Assembly (NCBI RefSeq): GCF_008033115.1
Contig: NZ_CP041203.1
Location: forward strand, 806,001-870,000
Direction of reading: 5' to 3'
DNA length: 64,000 nt
Source of the DNA: Cellulomonas sp. Y8
Lineage (GTDB): Bacteria; Actinomycetota; Actinomycetes; Actinomycetales; Cellulomonadaceae
Every line of letters begins with the position of its first letter. Within the stretch, counting starts at the first letter, position 1. Shown one piece after another: positions 1 to 9,610 of the stretch. Both the position numbers and the translations under genes were made by a program. Under the pieces are notes generated by a model. That model saw nothing but the letters and a program-made list of their open reading frames with translations. It searched no databases and was not told the origin of the DNA.

Positions 1-1
1 G

Positions 2-694
2 CAGTTCCGTCGCCTCCTCGGCGACGGCTCGCAGTTCGGCGTCTCGATCGAGTACACCGTCCAGGCGGAGCCCAACGGCCTGGCGCAGGCGTTCGTGCTC
101 GGCGCGGACTTCGTGGGCTCGGACTCGGCGGCGCTCGTCCTGGGTGACAACATCTTCTACGGGGCCGGCCTGGGCTCGCAGCTCGAGCGCTTCGGCGCGA
201 TCGACGGCGCGGCGGTGTTCGCCTACCGCGTCGCCGACCCGACGGCGTACGGCGTGGTCGAGTTCGACGACGCGGGCCGCGCCCTGTCGTTGGAGGAGAA
301 GCCCACGGCCCCGCGGTCGAGCTACGCCGTGCCCGGGCTCTACTTCTACGACAACGACGTCGTGGCGATCGCCCGCGACCTCGCGCCGTCGGCGCGCGGC
401 GAGTACGAGATCACCGACGTGAACCGCGCGTACCTCGAGCAGGGGCGCCTGCAGGTCGAGGTGCTGCCGCGCGGGACGGCGTGGCTGGACACGGGGACCT
501 TCGACTCGCTCGTCGAGGCCTCCGACTACGTCCGCACCATCGAGCACCGCCAGGGCCTCAAGGTGGGCTGCCCGGAAGAGGTCGCGTGGCGCCGGGGCTT
601 CCTGGACGACGACGGCCTGCGCCGCCGTGCCGAGGCCCTCGTGAAGTCCGGCTACGGCAGCTACCTGCTCGGCCTGCTGGACGAGCGGGGCTGA
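2..694 (+). CDS. rmlA: glucose-1-phosphate thymidylyltransferase, 5' partial
   Basis: Makes dTDP-glucose from glucose-1-phosphate and dTTP, the first step of dTDP-L-rhamnose synthesis, in the cytoplasm. The reading frame is open from base 2, so the start lies left of the window; about 230 residues are visible, against roughly 290 in the family. Visible RmlA signatures are [11 protein letters not shown], the sugar-binding [10 protein letters not shown], the EEKP loop, YEITDVN and the C-terminal WLDTGT. Other rml genes lie nearby (rmlD, rmlC) and at 44.4 kb (rmlB), which supports the assignment. It ends 24 bases before the converging glycosyltransferase gene. Confidence 0.95.
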   Translation, partial: QFRRLLGDGSQFGVSIEYTVQAEPNGLAQAFVLGADFVGSDSAALVLGDNIFYGAGLGSQLERFGAIDGAAVFAYRVADPTAYGVVEFDDAGRALSLEEKPTAPRSSYAVPGLYFYDNDVVAIARDLAPSARGEYEITDVNRAYLEQGRLQVEVLPRGTAWLDTGTFDSLVEASDYVRTIEHRQGLKVGCPEEVAWRRGFLDDDGLRRRAEALVKSGYGSYLLGLLDERG

Positions 695-718
695 CCGGCC
701 GCGACCGGCACCTGCGCC

Positions 719-1852
719 TCAGCGGCGCCGGTGCCGGTCCAGCGCGGCCTCGAACGCGGCGACGTGCTCGCGCGCCGAGCGCTCCCAGGTGAACGTGGCC
801 GCGCGGTCCAGTGCCCGGTCCGCGAGCCCGGCGCGCCCGGCGTCGTCGTCGAGCAGGTCCCGGAGCGCGGCACCGATCTCGACGTCGGAGGTCCCCGTGT
901 AGGCGACCGCGTCGCCGCCCACCTCGGGCAGCGAGAGCTCGCGGCTCGTGAGCACGGCGGCACCGCACGCCATCGCCTCGAGGACGGGGAGCCCGAAGCC
1001 CTCGCCGAGGCTCGGGTAGGCCACGACCGCGGCCCCCGACAGGTACGCCGCCAGGCTCTCGAACGGCAGGTAGCCGGGCCGGAGGACGGTCAGCCGGGGG
1101 TCCACGGCGTCGACCTCCGGCGCGACCGAGGTGTCCCAGCCCTTGCCCCCCGCGAGCACGAGCGCGGGCGGCTCCGGCAGGTCCGCGACGGCGCGGGCCC
1201 AGCCGCGGACCAGCGCCGGGACGTTCTTGCGGGGCTCGAGGGTCCCCAGGAACGCGACGTACGACCGGCCCCCGAGCCCGAGGAGCTCGGCCACCTCCCG
1301 GCGGGCGGCATCACCCACCGGGTGGAACACCGCGCGGTCGACCCCGTGGTGGGCGACGTGGAACCGACGCACGTCGCCCCCGGTGTACCGGACGACCTCG
1401 TCGCGCGTCGCCCGGGACGGCACGACGAGCGCGTCCGCCCCGCGCACCGCCGCCCGGGTCGCGGCGGCGAAGAACCGGCGCTTGACCCGGCCGTGCACCT
1501 CCGGGGCGCTGAAGAAGGTCGCGTCGTGCAGGGTGACCACCCGCGCGGCCCCCGTGACGGTCGGCATCGTGTAGTGGGGGCTGAGCAGCACGTCGGCACC
1601 GGTCGCGCGCACCATGAGGGGCAGGCCGGACTGCTCCCACACGAGGCGTCCCGGCCGGGAGGCGATCCGGGCGGGCCCGACGAGGACCTCGGCGCCCGGG
1701 GCGCGCTCCGCGACCCAGGCCTCGGCTCCCGGGCGGCACGCCACGGCGACCGCGAGGCCGAGCGCGTCGAGCGCCGCGACGAGCTCGACCACGTACCGCC
1801 CCACGCCGCCGAGGTCGACGGGGATCGCGGTGGCGTCGACGAGGACCTTCAC
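719..1852 (-). CDS. GT4-family glycosyltransferase
   Basis: Predicted cytoplasmic retaining glycosyltransferase of 377 residues with the GT-B fold. The N-terminal domain has the glycine loop GGVGRY (about residues 15-20). The C-terminal donor-binding domain has GTLEPRKN (about 203-210) and PSLGEGFGLPVLEAM (about 280-294), the usual GT4 phosphate and nucleotide-sugar signatures. The GTG start was chosen because it overlaps the upstream rmlD stop by four bases (GTGA), which suggests translational coupling. Linkage to rmlD suggests a rhamnosyl or mannosyl donor, but the substrate cannot be read from sequence. Confidence 0.85.
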   Translation of the reverse strand: MKVLVDATAIPVDLGGVGRYVVELVAALDALGLAVAVACRPGAEAWVAERAPGAEVLVGPARIASRPGRLVWEQSGLPLMVRATGADVLLSPHYTMPTVTGAARVVTLHDATFFSAPEVHGRVKRRFFAAATRAAVRGADALVVPSRATRDEVVRYTGGDVRRFHVAHHGVDRAVFHPVGDAARREVAELLGLGGRSYVAFLGTLEPRKNVPALVRGWARAVADLPEPPALVLAGGKGWDTSVAPEVDAVDPRLTVLRPGYLPFESLAAYLSGAAVVAYPSLGEGFGLPVLEAMACGAAVLTSRELSLPEVGGDAVAYTGTSDVEIGAALRDLLDDDAGRAGLADRALDRAATFTWERSAREHVAAFEAALDRHRRR

Positions 1853-2724
1853 GGGCGCGGCTCGGGGGCACCCGCCCCCGGCGCGAGGACGGACGCCGCC
1901 GCCTCCTCCCAGCGCTCGCGCCAGTCGCCGATCGGGGCCACCCCGGCGGCAGCCGCGGCGTCGTGGCCGAGGACGGAGTAGGCGGGGCGCGGGGCCGGCC
2001 GCACGAAGCTCTCGCTCGTCGTCGGCGTCACGAGCGCGGGGTCCAGCCCGGCCGCGGCCGCGACCGCGCCGGCGAACTCGTACCAGGACGCCTGGCCCGA
2101 CGACGTGCCGTGGTAGCTGCCCGAGGGCACCCCGGCCCGGACGAGCGCGAGCACGAAGCGCGCCAGGTCCACGGTCCACGTCGGCTGCCCGACCTGGTCG
2201 TCGACGACCTGCATCGAGCCGCGCTCCCGGAGCACCTTCTGCACCGTCGCGGGGAAGCAGGGACCGCCGGCGCCGTAGAGCCAGGCGGTCCGGACCACGA
2301 GGTGGTCCGGCGCGGCGGCCGCGACGGCCCACTCGCCCGCCGCCTTGGTGCGCCCGTAGGCGGAGCGCGGGCGCTGCGGGGCCCCCTCCGGGTACGGCGA
2401 CGTCGCGAGCCCGTCGAAGACGTAGTCGGTCGAGACGTGCACGAGCCGCACGCCGTGGCGTGCTGCGCCGCGGGCGAGGGTCGCCGCCCCGACCGCGTTC
2501 ACGGTGAAGGCGTCGGCCTCCGCCGTCTCGGCCGCGTCGACGGCCGTCCAGGCGGCGCAGTTCACCACCACGTCGGCTCCGTCGAGCCAGGGCTCCAGCG
2601 CGACCGGGTCGGTGATGTCCGCCTCCGCGCGGTCCAGACCGGTGACGTCCTCCCCCGCGTCCCGCAGCACGCGGACGACGTCCTGACCCAGCATCCCGCC
2701 GGCTCCTGCGACCAACCAGCGCAC
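1849..2724 (-). CDS. rmlD: dTDP-4-dehydrorhamnose reductase
   Basis: Final step of dTDP-L-rhamnose synthesis: NAD(P)H-dependent reduction of dTDP-4-dehydrorhamnose. The protein has 291 residues, normal for the family. It shows a Rossmann GxxGxxG motif (residues 7-13), the RmlD hallmark STDYVFDG (98-105) and the catalytic Y123-xxx-K127. The GTG start is supported by an AGGAGG ribosome site ten bases upstream. It is transcribed divergently from rmlC across an 81-base gap and overlaps the following glycosyltransferase by four bases. Confidence 0.93.
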   Translation of the reverse strand: MRWLVAGAGGMLGQDVVRVLRDAGEDVTGLDRAEADITDPVALEPWLDGADVVVNCAAWTAVDAAETAEADAFTVNAVGAATLARGAARHGVRLVHVSTDYVFDGLATSPYPEGAPQRPRSAYGRTKAAGEWAVAAAAPDHLVVRTAWLYGAGGPCFPATVQKVLRERGSMQVVDDQVGQPTWTVDLARFVLALVRAGVPSGSYHGTSSGQASWYEFAGAVAAAAGLDPALVTPTTSESFVRPAPRPAYSVLGHDAAAAAGVAPIGDWRERWEEAAASVLAPGAGAPEPRP

Positions 2725-2805
2725 GGCGCTGCTCCCTCCTGTGGCGACGAGCAGCAACCCTACCGGCAGGTACGCTGACGGGGTTGCCGACCGGATGGAG
2801 TCCTG

Positions 2806-3426
2806 ATGCAGTTCCGCGAGCTCGCCGTCGCGGGCGCCTGGGAGGTGACGCCCCGGGTGATCGGTGACTCCCGCGGCGCGTTCCTCGAGGCGTTCAAGAT
2901 CGCCCCCTTCCGCGACGCGGTGGGCCACCCGCTCGACCTCCAGCAGGTGAACTGCTCGGTGTCGGCGGCGGGCGTCCTGCGCGGCATCCACTTCGCCGAC
3001 GTGCCCCCGGGCCAGGCGAAGTACGTCACCTGCGTGCGCGGGGCGGTGCTCGACGTGATCGTGGACATCCGCGTCGGGTCCCCGACCTTCGGCCGCTGGG
3101 ACACCGTGCTCCTCGACGACCGGGACCGCCGCGCCGTGTACCTCTCCGAGGGCCTGGGTCACGGGTTCTGCTCGCTGGAGGACGACTCCACCGTCATGTA
3201 CCTCTGCTCGTCCGGGTACGCACCGGAGCGCGAGCACGGCATCCACCCGCTCGACCCCGCCGTCGGCGTCGAGTGGCCCACCACCGACCGGAGCGGGCGC
3301 CCGCTGGTCCCGCACCTCTCGGCCAAGGACGAGGCGGCGCCGACCCTCGCCGAGGCGCTGGAGCAGGGGCTCCTCCCCCGGTACGACGAGGTCCAGGCGT
3401 ACGTGTCCGGCCTCGGCGACGCCTGA
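2806..3426 (+). CDS. rmlC: dTDP-4-dehydrorhamnose 3,5-epimerase
   Basis: Epimerises C3 and C5 of dTDP-4-keto-6-deoxyglucose, the third step to dTDP-L-rhamnose. The cupin protein has 206 residues, slightly longer than the common 180-200. Family signatures are visible: RGIHF with the catalytic-type His62, Lys72 in GQAKYV, the SEGLGHGF segment and YAPEREHGI followed by DP and WP. A GGAG ribosome site lies six bases before the ATG. A TACGCT hexamer at 2771-2776 could be the -10 element. The next glycosyltransferase starts two bases after the stop, so the two are probably co-transcribed. Confidence 0.94.
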   Translation: MQFRELAVAGAWEVTPRVIGDSRGAFLEAFKIAPFRDAVGHPLDLQQVNCSVSAAGVLRGIHFADVPPGQAKYVTCVRGAVLDVIVDIRVGSPTFGRWDTVLLDDRDRRAVYLSEGLGHGFCSLEDDSTVMYLCSSGYAPEREHGIHPLDPAVGVEWPTTDRSGRPLVPHLSAKDEAAPTLAEALEQGLLPRYDEVQAYVSGLGDA

Positions 3427-3428
3427 CC

Positions 3429-4562
3429 GTGCCCGCCGGCGGCGCGGCCCCGCTGCGCGCGGCGCTGACGGTCGAGCAGCTGTGGCAGCGCGTGCCCGGC
3501 GGCTCCGGCACGTATGTCCGCGAGCTGAGCTCCGCACTGCTGCGCCGCGACGACGTCCGGACGACGGGGCTGACCGCACGCCACGACGGCCCGCCGCCGG
3601 CCGCCTGGCGCCATGACGAGGGCCTGCCGCTGCGGCGGTCGGCGCTGCCCCGGACCGCGCTCTACGAGGCGTGGACCCGCTGGCGCCGGCCGCGGGTCCG
3701 CGCCGCGGACGGGCCGGCCGACGTCGTGCACGCGACCACCTGGGCGGTCCCGCCGGCGTCCGGCGGGGCGCTCGTCGTCACCGTCCACGACCTCGCGTTC
3801 CTGCGCGCGCCCGAGCACTTCACGCCGCGCGGCGCCGCCTTCTTCCGGCGCGCCCTGCAGATCGTCCGGGAGGAGGCGGCGGCGGTGGTCGCCGTCTCGG
3901 GCACCACCCGGGACGACTGCCTCGCCGCAGGGATCGACCCGGGGCGGGTGCACGTCGTCCCGCATGGCGTCCGGGTCCCCGACGTCCGGCCGGACGAGCT
4001 GGCCGCGTTCCGGTCCCGGCACGGCCTGACGCGTCCGTACGTGCTGTGGTGCGGGACCCTCGAGCCGCGCAAGAACGTCGGCGTGCTCCTGGCGGCCTAC
4101 GCCGAGCTGCGCACCACCCACCCCGACCTCGACCTGGTCCTCGTGGGACCGGACGGGTGGGGCGACCACGCGGCGGTCCGGGACGCCGTCCGGGCGCTGC
4201 CCGCCGACCGCGTCCACCGCCTCGGCCAGCTCGGCGAGGCCGACCTGCACGCCGCGTACGCGGGCGCGCTGGTCTTCTGCTTCCCCTCGCTCTGGGAGGG
4301 GTTCGGCATGCCGGTGCTCGAGGCGCTGGCGCACGGCGTGCCCGTGGTGACCTCCGCCGGGACCTCGATGGCCGAGATCGCCGCCAGCCCGGTGCTGGTC
4401 GACCCGCTGGACAGCGGCGCCGTGGCCGCCGGGATCGCCGCAGCGGTCGCCGACCGCGACCGGCTGGCGTCCGTCGCTCGCGCCGAGGCAGCCGGCTACT
4501 CGTGGGCGGCGTGCGCGGCCGCGACGGTGGAGGTCTACCGCGCGGCGGCCCGGGCCGCCTGA
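3429..4562 (+). CDS. GT4-family glycosyltransferase
   Basis: A 377-residue GT-B glycosyltransferase, probably cytoplasmic. It shows an N-terminal GGSGTYVREL loop (about 24-33), VVTVHDLAFLR (about 116-126), GTLEPRKN (209-216) and PSLWEGFGMPVLEAL (286-300). This organisation resembles mannosyl- and rhamnosyltransferases of surface glycan clusters, but donor and acceptor are unknown. The GTG start two bases after the rmlC stop was preferred over in-frame starts inside rmlC. The gene converges on the membrane protein at 4579 with 16 bases between the stops. Confidence 0.85.
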   Translation: MPAGGAAPLRAALTVEQLWQRVPGGSGTYVRELSSALLRRDDVRTTGLTARHDGPPPAAWRHDEGLPLRRSALPRTALYEAWTRWRRPRVRAADGPADVVHATTWAVPPASGGALVVTVHDLAFLRAPEHFTPRGAAFFRRALQIVREEAAAVVAVSGTTRDDCLAAGIDPGRVHVVPHGVRVPDVRPDELAAFRSRHGLTRPYVLWCGTLEPRKNVGVLLAAYAELRTTHPDLDLVLVGPDGWGDHAAVRDAVRALPADRVHRLGQLGEADLHAAYAGALVFCFPSLWEGFGMPVLEALAHGVPVVTSAGTSMAEIAASPVLVDPLDSGAVAAGIAAAVADRDRLASVARAEAAGYSWAACAAATVEVYRAAARAA

Positions 4563-4578
4563 GCGGCCCGGGCGCGCG

Positions 4579-6861
4579 TCACCGCCTCAGCGCGGGGAGG
4601 TCCGCCTCCGCGACCCGCAGGTCGCCCAGGACGACGCCCTCCGCCCCGCCGTCGGGGCGGACGACGAGCTCCGACCTGCCGGGTGGCACCGTCAGCGCGA
4701 CGTCGAGCGCGCCGGCGCCGGACCCCGTGCCGACCGTCCAGGTGCGCTCTCCGGCCTCGAACGCGACCGAACCCGCCGTCGGCGCCGCCACCTGGGCGGT
4801 GACCCGGACCTCCACGGGCTCGTCCCGCGGGTTCTCGAGCACGAGCGAGGAACCGCCCGCGGCCACGGCCCAGCCCTGCGTGCCGTCGGAGAGCTCCACC
4901 GCCGCGGACCCGGTGCCGGGGTAGACGGTGACCGGCTCGACCACGGACTCCCGCAGGGTCTCCAGGTCCGCCGCCGGGGTGTCCGCGGCCGCGGCCTCGG
5001 CCTCGTCGACGAGGGAGAACAGGACGTACCGACCGTCCTCGCTCTGCGTGACGGCAGGTCCGGCCGCCTGAGCCAGCCCCGCCTCCACCTCGGCGGCACC
5101 GTCGCCGTAGGCGACGCGGTCGAGCAGCACGCCGGAGAAGCCCGCGGCGACGAGGTCGTCCACCATCTCGGTCGGGTCGAGCTCCGCCACCCCGCGCGAC
5201 CAGTCGGTCGTCGCCCGGCCCTTGATCGCGCCGCCCGACCAGCGCAGCGTCGGCGAGTGCAGGTACGCCCGCAGCTGCTCGGTCCCGGGCACCGTCTCCG
5301 GGAACGCCAGGTACGGGAGCTGGAACACCGCCGCGTCGTCGGGGAGGGCGTCCTCGACCTGGCCGATCCACCGGGCGTCGGCGTCGAAGGCCGCGGTCGT
5401 CTCCTCGTAGCGCGGCACGGCGCCCGGGGTCACCTGGTCCGCGCAGCCGACCAGCAGCACCCCGCCCGCGAGGCACCAGGCGACGGCGCGCCGCACGGAC
5501 GGTCGCAGGCCCCGTGCGCGCGCCCACCGGCCGAGCCGCGCGACGGCGGCGTCCAGCACGAGCCCGATCACCGCCAGGCACAGCAGCGCGATGACGATCG
5601 ACATCCGGTTCCACCCGCGCAGGCTGGCCGTGACGAACGACAGGAAGGTGGCGAGGCCGCCGACCGTGGACCAGAGGAACGCCACGAACGTCAGCATCGA
5701 GAGGTGCGCGATCGCGGTGCTCCTGCGCACCTGCTCCGGCAGCAGCAGCGCGTCCCGCCGGCCTCGGAGCACCAGCGTGTACGCCACGACGAGCATCGCG
5801 GCCACGAAGCCTGCCGCCGCGACGGCGCCGAGCGCCGGCTGCTCCGAGATCAGCGGGTAGGTCGAGTCGTACCGCTGGCGCAGGGCCGCGAGCACGGGGA
5901 CCCGGTGCCCCGGGACCGGGAGCAGCAGCTGCGCGAGCTTGAGCGCGTAGATCTCGACCTCGGCCGGGTCCCGCACGAATCCCGCGGCGCTCTCGCCGTG
6001 CGCGCGCGTGTAGAGGATGTCCGGCAGCATGTTGAGCAGCACGACGACGACGGCGACGACGCCCGCTCCCGCGGCGCCGAGGAAGCGTGCCGCCCGCCGG
6101 TCCCGCAGCCACGCCCCGGCGCCCGCCGCGGCGAGCAGGATCAGCACGAAGACGGCGTAGTACGACGACGCGGTCGCGACGAGCGCCAGGCACACCACCG
6201 TCGACGCGCCGCGCCCGGTGAGCAGGCGGACGAACCGTGGTCCGCGCCCGCCGCCCCACAGCGGCTCGCCGCGCAGGGCCCGCAGGACGACCACCATCGC
6301 GAGCGGCAGCGTGAAGTACGAGGCCAGCCACAGGTGGCTCTCGCCGCGCGTGAAGTGGTACGGCGCGAGGGCGAACAGGGCCGCCAGGACCGCGGACATC
6401 GACCGGGTCAGGCCGGCCTCGCGCAGGAACCAGACGCCGGCGAGGGCCGCCAGCGGGAACCCGAGCAGGTAGTACGCGTTCAGGGCGACGGCCCAGTCCG
6501 AGGTGAACCAGCCCAGGACGTGCGCGAACACGAAGTTGAGGTTGTCGGCGGTCGGGAAGTCGTGGTACGTCTGCCCCGCCGGGAAACCGAGCAGCGGCTG
6601 GAACTCGTACCAGCCCGTCTCGAGCACCGTCTTGATGTGGGCGCTCACCGCGATCGCGTCGCCCTGGTACTGGAACGGCACGCGGAGGTCGGCCCGCCAC
6701 AGCTGCAGCCCCGCCACTGTCGCGACGACGGTGGCGAGCGCGGCGGACACGTACGTCGCGGCCTCGAGGGCCAGCGACCGGCGGTCGCGGGGAGCCTCCG
6801 GTCGGTCGGTCGCCGCGGCCGCCGGCGCCGCGTCCGGGCGCAGCAGGTCCGCCCGGCTCAC
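4579..6861 (-). CDS. large multi-pass membrane protein, GT-C-like
   Basis: About 760 residues. A short cytoplasmic start precedes one membrane segment and then an extracytoplasmic loop containing GDAIAVSAHIK. Roughly ten further hydrophobic segments follow, and then a soluble C-terminal region of about 300 residues rich in beta-forming sequence. This plan, an acidic first outer loop followed by many helices and an outer domain, is typical of polyprenyl-phosphate-dependent GT-C glycosyltransferases. That would fit extracytoplasmic decoration of a glycan, but this is inference: no named family signature was recognised. The GTG start overlaps the stop of the upstream dehydratase-like gene (GTGA). 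Confidence 0.7.
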   Translation of the reverse strand: MSRADLLRPDAAPAAAATDRPEAPRDRRSLALEAATYVSAALATVVATVAGLQLWRADLRVPFQYQGDAIAVSAHIKTVLETGWYEFQPLLGFPAGQTYHDFPTADNLNFVFAHVLGWFTSDWAVALNAYYLLGFPLAALAGVWFLREAGLTRSMSAVLAALFALAPYHFTRGESHLWLASYFTLPLAMVVVLRALRGEPLWGGGRGPRFVRLLTGRGASTVVCLALVATASSYYAVFVLILLAAAGAGAWLRDRRAARFLGAAGAGVVAVVVVLLNMLPDILYTRAHGESAAGFVRDPAEVEIYALKLAQLLLPVPGHRVPVLAALRQRYDSTYPLISEQPALGAVAAAGFVAAMLVVAYTLVLRGRRDALLLPEQVRRSTAIAHLSMLTFVAFLWSTVGGLATFLSFVTASLRGWNRMSIVIALLCLAVIGLVLDAAVARLGRWARARGLRPSVRRAVAWCLAGGVLLVGCADQVTPGAVPRYEETTAAFDADARWIGQVEDALPDDAAVFQLPYLAFPETVPGTEQLRAYLHSPTLRWSGGAIKGRATTDWSRGVAELDPTEMVDDLVAAGFSGVLLDRVAYGDGAAEVEAGLAQAAGPAVTQSEDGRYVLFSLVDEAEAAAADTPAADLETLRESVVEPVTVYPGTGSAAVELSDGTQGWAVAAGGSSLVLENPRDEPVEVRVTAQVAAPTAGSVAFEAGERTWTVGTGSGAGALDVALTVPPGRSELVVRPDGGAEGVVLGDLRVAEADLPALRR

Positions 6862-7850
6862 CGCCGGTCTCGGGCGATCAGGTCGAGGTCGTGGTCGACC
6901 ATGGCCGCGACCACGCCGTCGAAGTCCGTCGTCGGCCGCCAGCCGAGCACGTCCCGCGCCCGGGTGGCGTCGCCGAGCTGCAGCGCCGCGTCCGCGGGGC
7001 GGACGAACGCCGGGTCGGTGCGCACGTGCGCGCGCCAGTCGGCGACCCCTGCCCGGTCGAACGCCGCCGCGACGAAGTCCTCGACCGAGTGCGCGACGCC
7101 GGTCGCGACGACGAAGTCGTCGGCCGCCTCCGCGCGCAGCGCCGCGACCGCCGCCTCGACGTAGTCGGGCGCCCAGCCCCAGTCGCGCAGCACGTCGAGC
7201 GACCCGAGAGTCAGCGTGCTGTCCAGGCCGGCCGCGATCCGAGCGGCGCCCTGGGTGATCTTCCGCGTGACGAACGTGGCGGGGCGGCGCGGCGACTCGT
7301 GGTTGTACAGGATCACGGTCGCCGCGTGCAGCCCGCGCCCGCGGTACACACCCACCATGTGGTGCGCGTAGGCCTTCGCGGCGCCGTACGGCGTGACCGG
7401 CCGGATCGGCGTGGACTCGTCCTGCGGGACCTGCTCGGCCGAGCCGAAGATCTCGGCGCTCGACGCCTGGACGACCCGTACCGTGCGGCCGGTCCGCTCC
7501 TGCAGCGCCCACGCGGCCTCGAGCAGCGCCGCGACCGCGATGCCGCTCACGACGCCGGTCTCGACCGGGGCCTTCCACGAGTACGCCACCGAGGAGATGC
7601 CCGCGAGGTTGTACACCTCGTCCGGCTCGACGGCGTCCACGACCGCCCGGAGCGCGTCCCCGTCCGCGAGGTCGGCGACGTGGGTCCGCAGGCCGGGGAC
7701 GGCCTCGCGGAGGTGGGCGAGGCCCGCCTCGTCCGTCCCCCCGGCGGAGGGCCGCACGAGGGCGTGCACCTGCACGCCCTCGGCGGCCAGCCGCTCGCAG
7801 AGGTACGACCCGTCCTGACCGGTCGCGCCGGTCACCAGTGCTGCGGTCAC
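6858..7850 (-). CDS. GDP-mannose 4,6-dehydratase paralogue (SDR family)
   Basis: A 330-residue extended short-chain dehydrogenase. It has the NADP-binding GATGQDG (residues 8-14), SSAEIFG (130-136), catalytic Y155-xxx-K159 and YNHESPRRP, all characteristic of GDP-mannose 4,6-dehydratases. It follows a second gmd (7855) by four bases and is clearly a diverged paralogue of it. It may be a second dehydratase. It may instead have changed role, for example to the reductase that completes GDP-rhamnose or a related 6-deoxyhexose, since no separate reductase of that pathway was recognised. Its product cannot be settled from sequence. Confidence 0.8.
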   Translation of the reverse strand: MTAALVTGATGQDGSYLCERLAAEGVQVHALVRPSAGGTDEAGLAHLREAVPGLRTHVADLADGDALRAVVDAVEPDEVYNLAGISSVAYSWKAPVETGVVSGIAVAALLEAAWALQERTGRTVRVVQASSAEIFGSAEQVPQDESTPIRPVTPYGAAKAYAHHMVGVYRGRGLHAATVILYNHESPRRPATFVTRKITQGAARIAAGLDSTLTLGSLDVLRDWGWAPDYVEAAVAALRAEAADDFVVATGVAHSVEDFVAAAFDRAGVADWRAHVRTDPAFVRPADAALQLGDATRARDVLGWRPTTDFDGVVAAMVDHDLDLIARDRR

Positions 7851-7854
7851 GCCG

Positions 7855-8922
<1,068 letters not shown>

Positions 8923-8923
8923 C

Positions 8924-8929
8924 TACACT
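8924..8929 (+). promoter_or_regulatory. -10 element (TACACT) of a leaderless transcript
   Basis: TACACT lies six bases before the GTG at 8936. This is the TANNNT-N6-start spacing typical of actinobacterial leaderless mRNAs, and no ribosome site is visible before the GTG. It also supports the chosen start of that gene. Confidence 0.55.
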
Positions 8930-8935
8930 CCTCGG

Positions 8936-9610
8936 GTGCCCGCCCACCGATTCGTGTCGTACGCCGCCCGGAACGAGGACGTCGTCCTGCACCGAGCCCT
9001 CGGCCACCTCCCCGCCCCCCGCTACCTCGAGCTCGCGCCCGACGACGAGGACCGGTGCGCGGCGCTGCGGGAGCACGGCTGGGCGGGCGGCCCGGGGCCC
9101 GCACCGGCGGTCGACGGGCCTGTCGACGGCCTGCACGCCCTCGTCGTGGGCCCGGACGCGGCCGGCGTCGCCGCCGAGGCCGTCGCCTCGGGCCTGCGCC
9201 CGTGGGTCGTGCTCGCGCCGGCCGGCGACGTCCCGGGCGCCGCGTCGCTCGTCGCCGCGCTCGAGGAGGCGGGGTACCGGGCGACCCTGTTCGACGGAGC
9301 GTCCCGCTACCACGTCGCCCCGGAGCACCTCGCCGCGCTCGGGGCGTCGCTGGACCACCCCGCCGGCCCCGAGGACGACTACACCTCCGCGGCGGCGGAC
9401 CTGCTCGAGCGGGAGAACGCCCGCCTCACGGCCGAGGTCGGCACCTGGCGCACCCGCGCGGTCGACGGGTGGGCGCTGACCGCCGCCGAGGCGATGGGCT
9501 CGGGCGGCGAGGCCGAGCACCTCGCCCGGGAGATCGAGGCGATGCGACGGACGCTGTCCTGGCGCATCACCAAGCCGCTGCGGCTGGTCCGCTCGCGGGT
9601 GCGCCGGTGA
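8936..9610 (+). CDS. FkbM-methyltransferase-like protein lacking the SAM motif
   Basis: 224 residues. The N-terminus FVSYAARNEDVVLHRAL resembles the opening SYxQNxEDVxL of FkbM-family methyltransferases. The segment around residues 120-145 (GYRATLFDGASRYHVAPEH) resembles the family's later DGxNRFYVAxEH block. Between them the SAM-binding glycine motif is absent: the expected VDVGA position reads LELAPDDED. The C-terminus ends with a short coiled region and SWRITKPLR, a tail often seen on glycan-cluster proteins. The gene overlaps the next glycosyltransferase (GTGA). It may be a non-catalytic partner or a degenerate enzyme; resemblance was judged by eye. Confidence 0.6.
   Translation: MPAHRFVSYAARNEDVVLHRALGHLPAPRYLELAPDDEDRCAALREHGWAGGPGPAPAVDGPVDGLHALVVGPDAAGVAAEAVASGLRPWVVLAPAGDVPGAASLVAALEEAGYRATLFDGASRYHVAPEHLAALGASLDHPAGPEDDYTSAAADLLERENARLTAEVGTWRTRAVDGWALTAAEAMGSGGEAEHLAREIEAMRRTLSWRITKPLRLVRSRVRR

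Noticed and set aside
5257..7164. Long rightward open frame of 635 codons over the membrane protein gene
   Set aside because: The translation is Arg/Gln/His-rich with no domains and lies antisense to a well-supported membrane protein.
8936..9610. Start at the upstream in-frame ATG (8822)
   Set aside because: It would overlap the gmd 5' end and add an unrelated Arg-rich stretch. The GTG at 8936 has a -10 at leaderless spacing and begins the family-like sequence.
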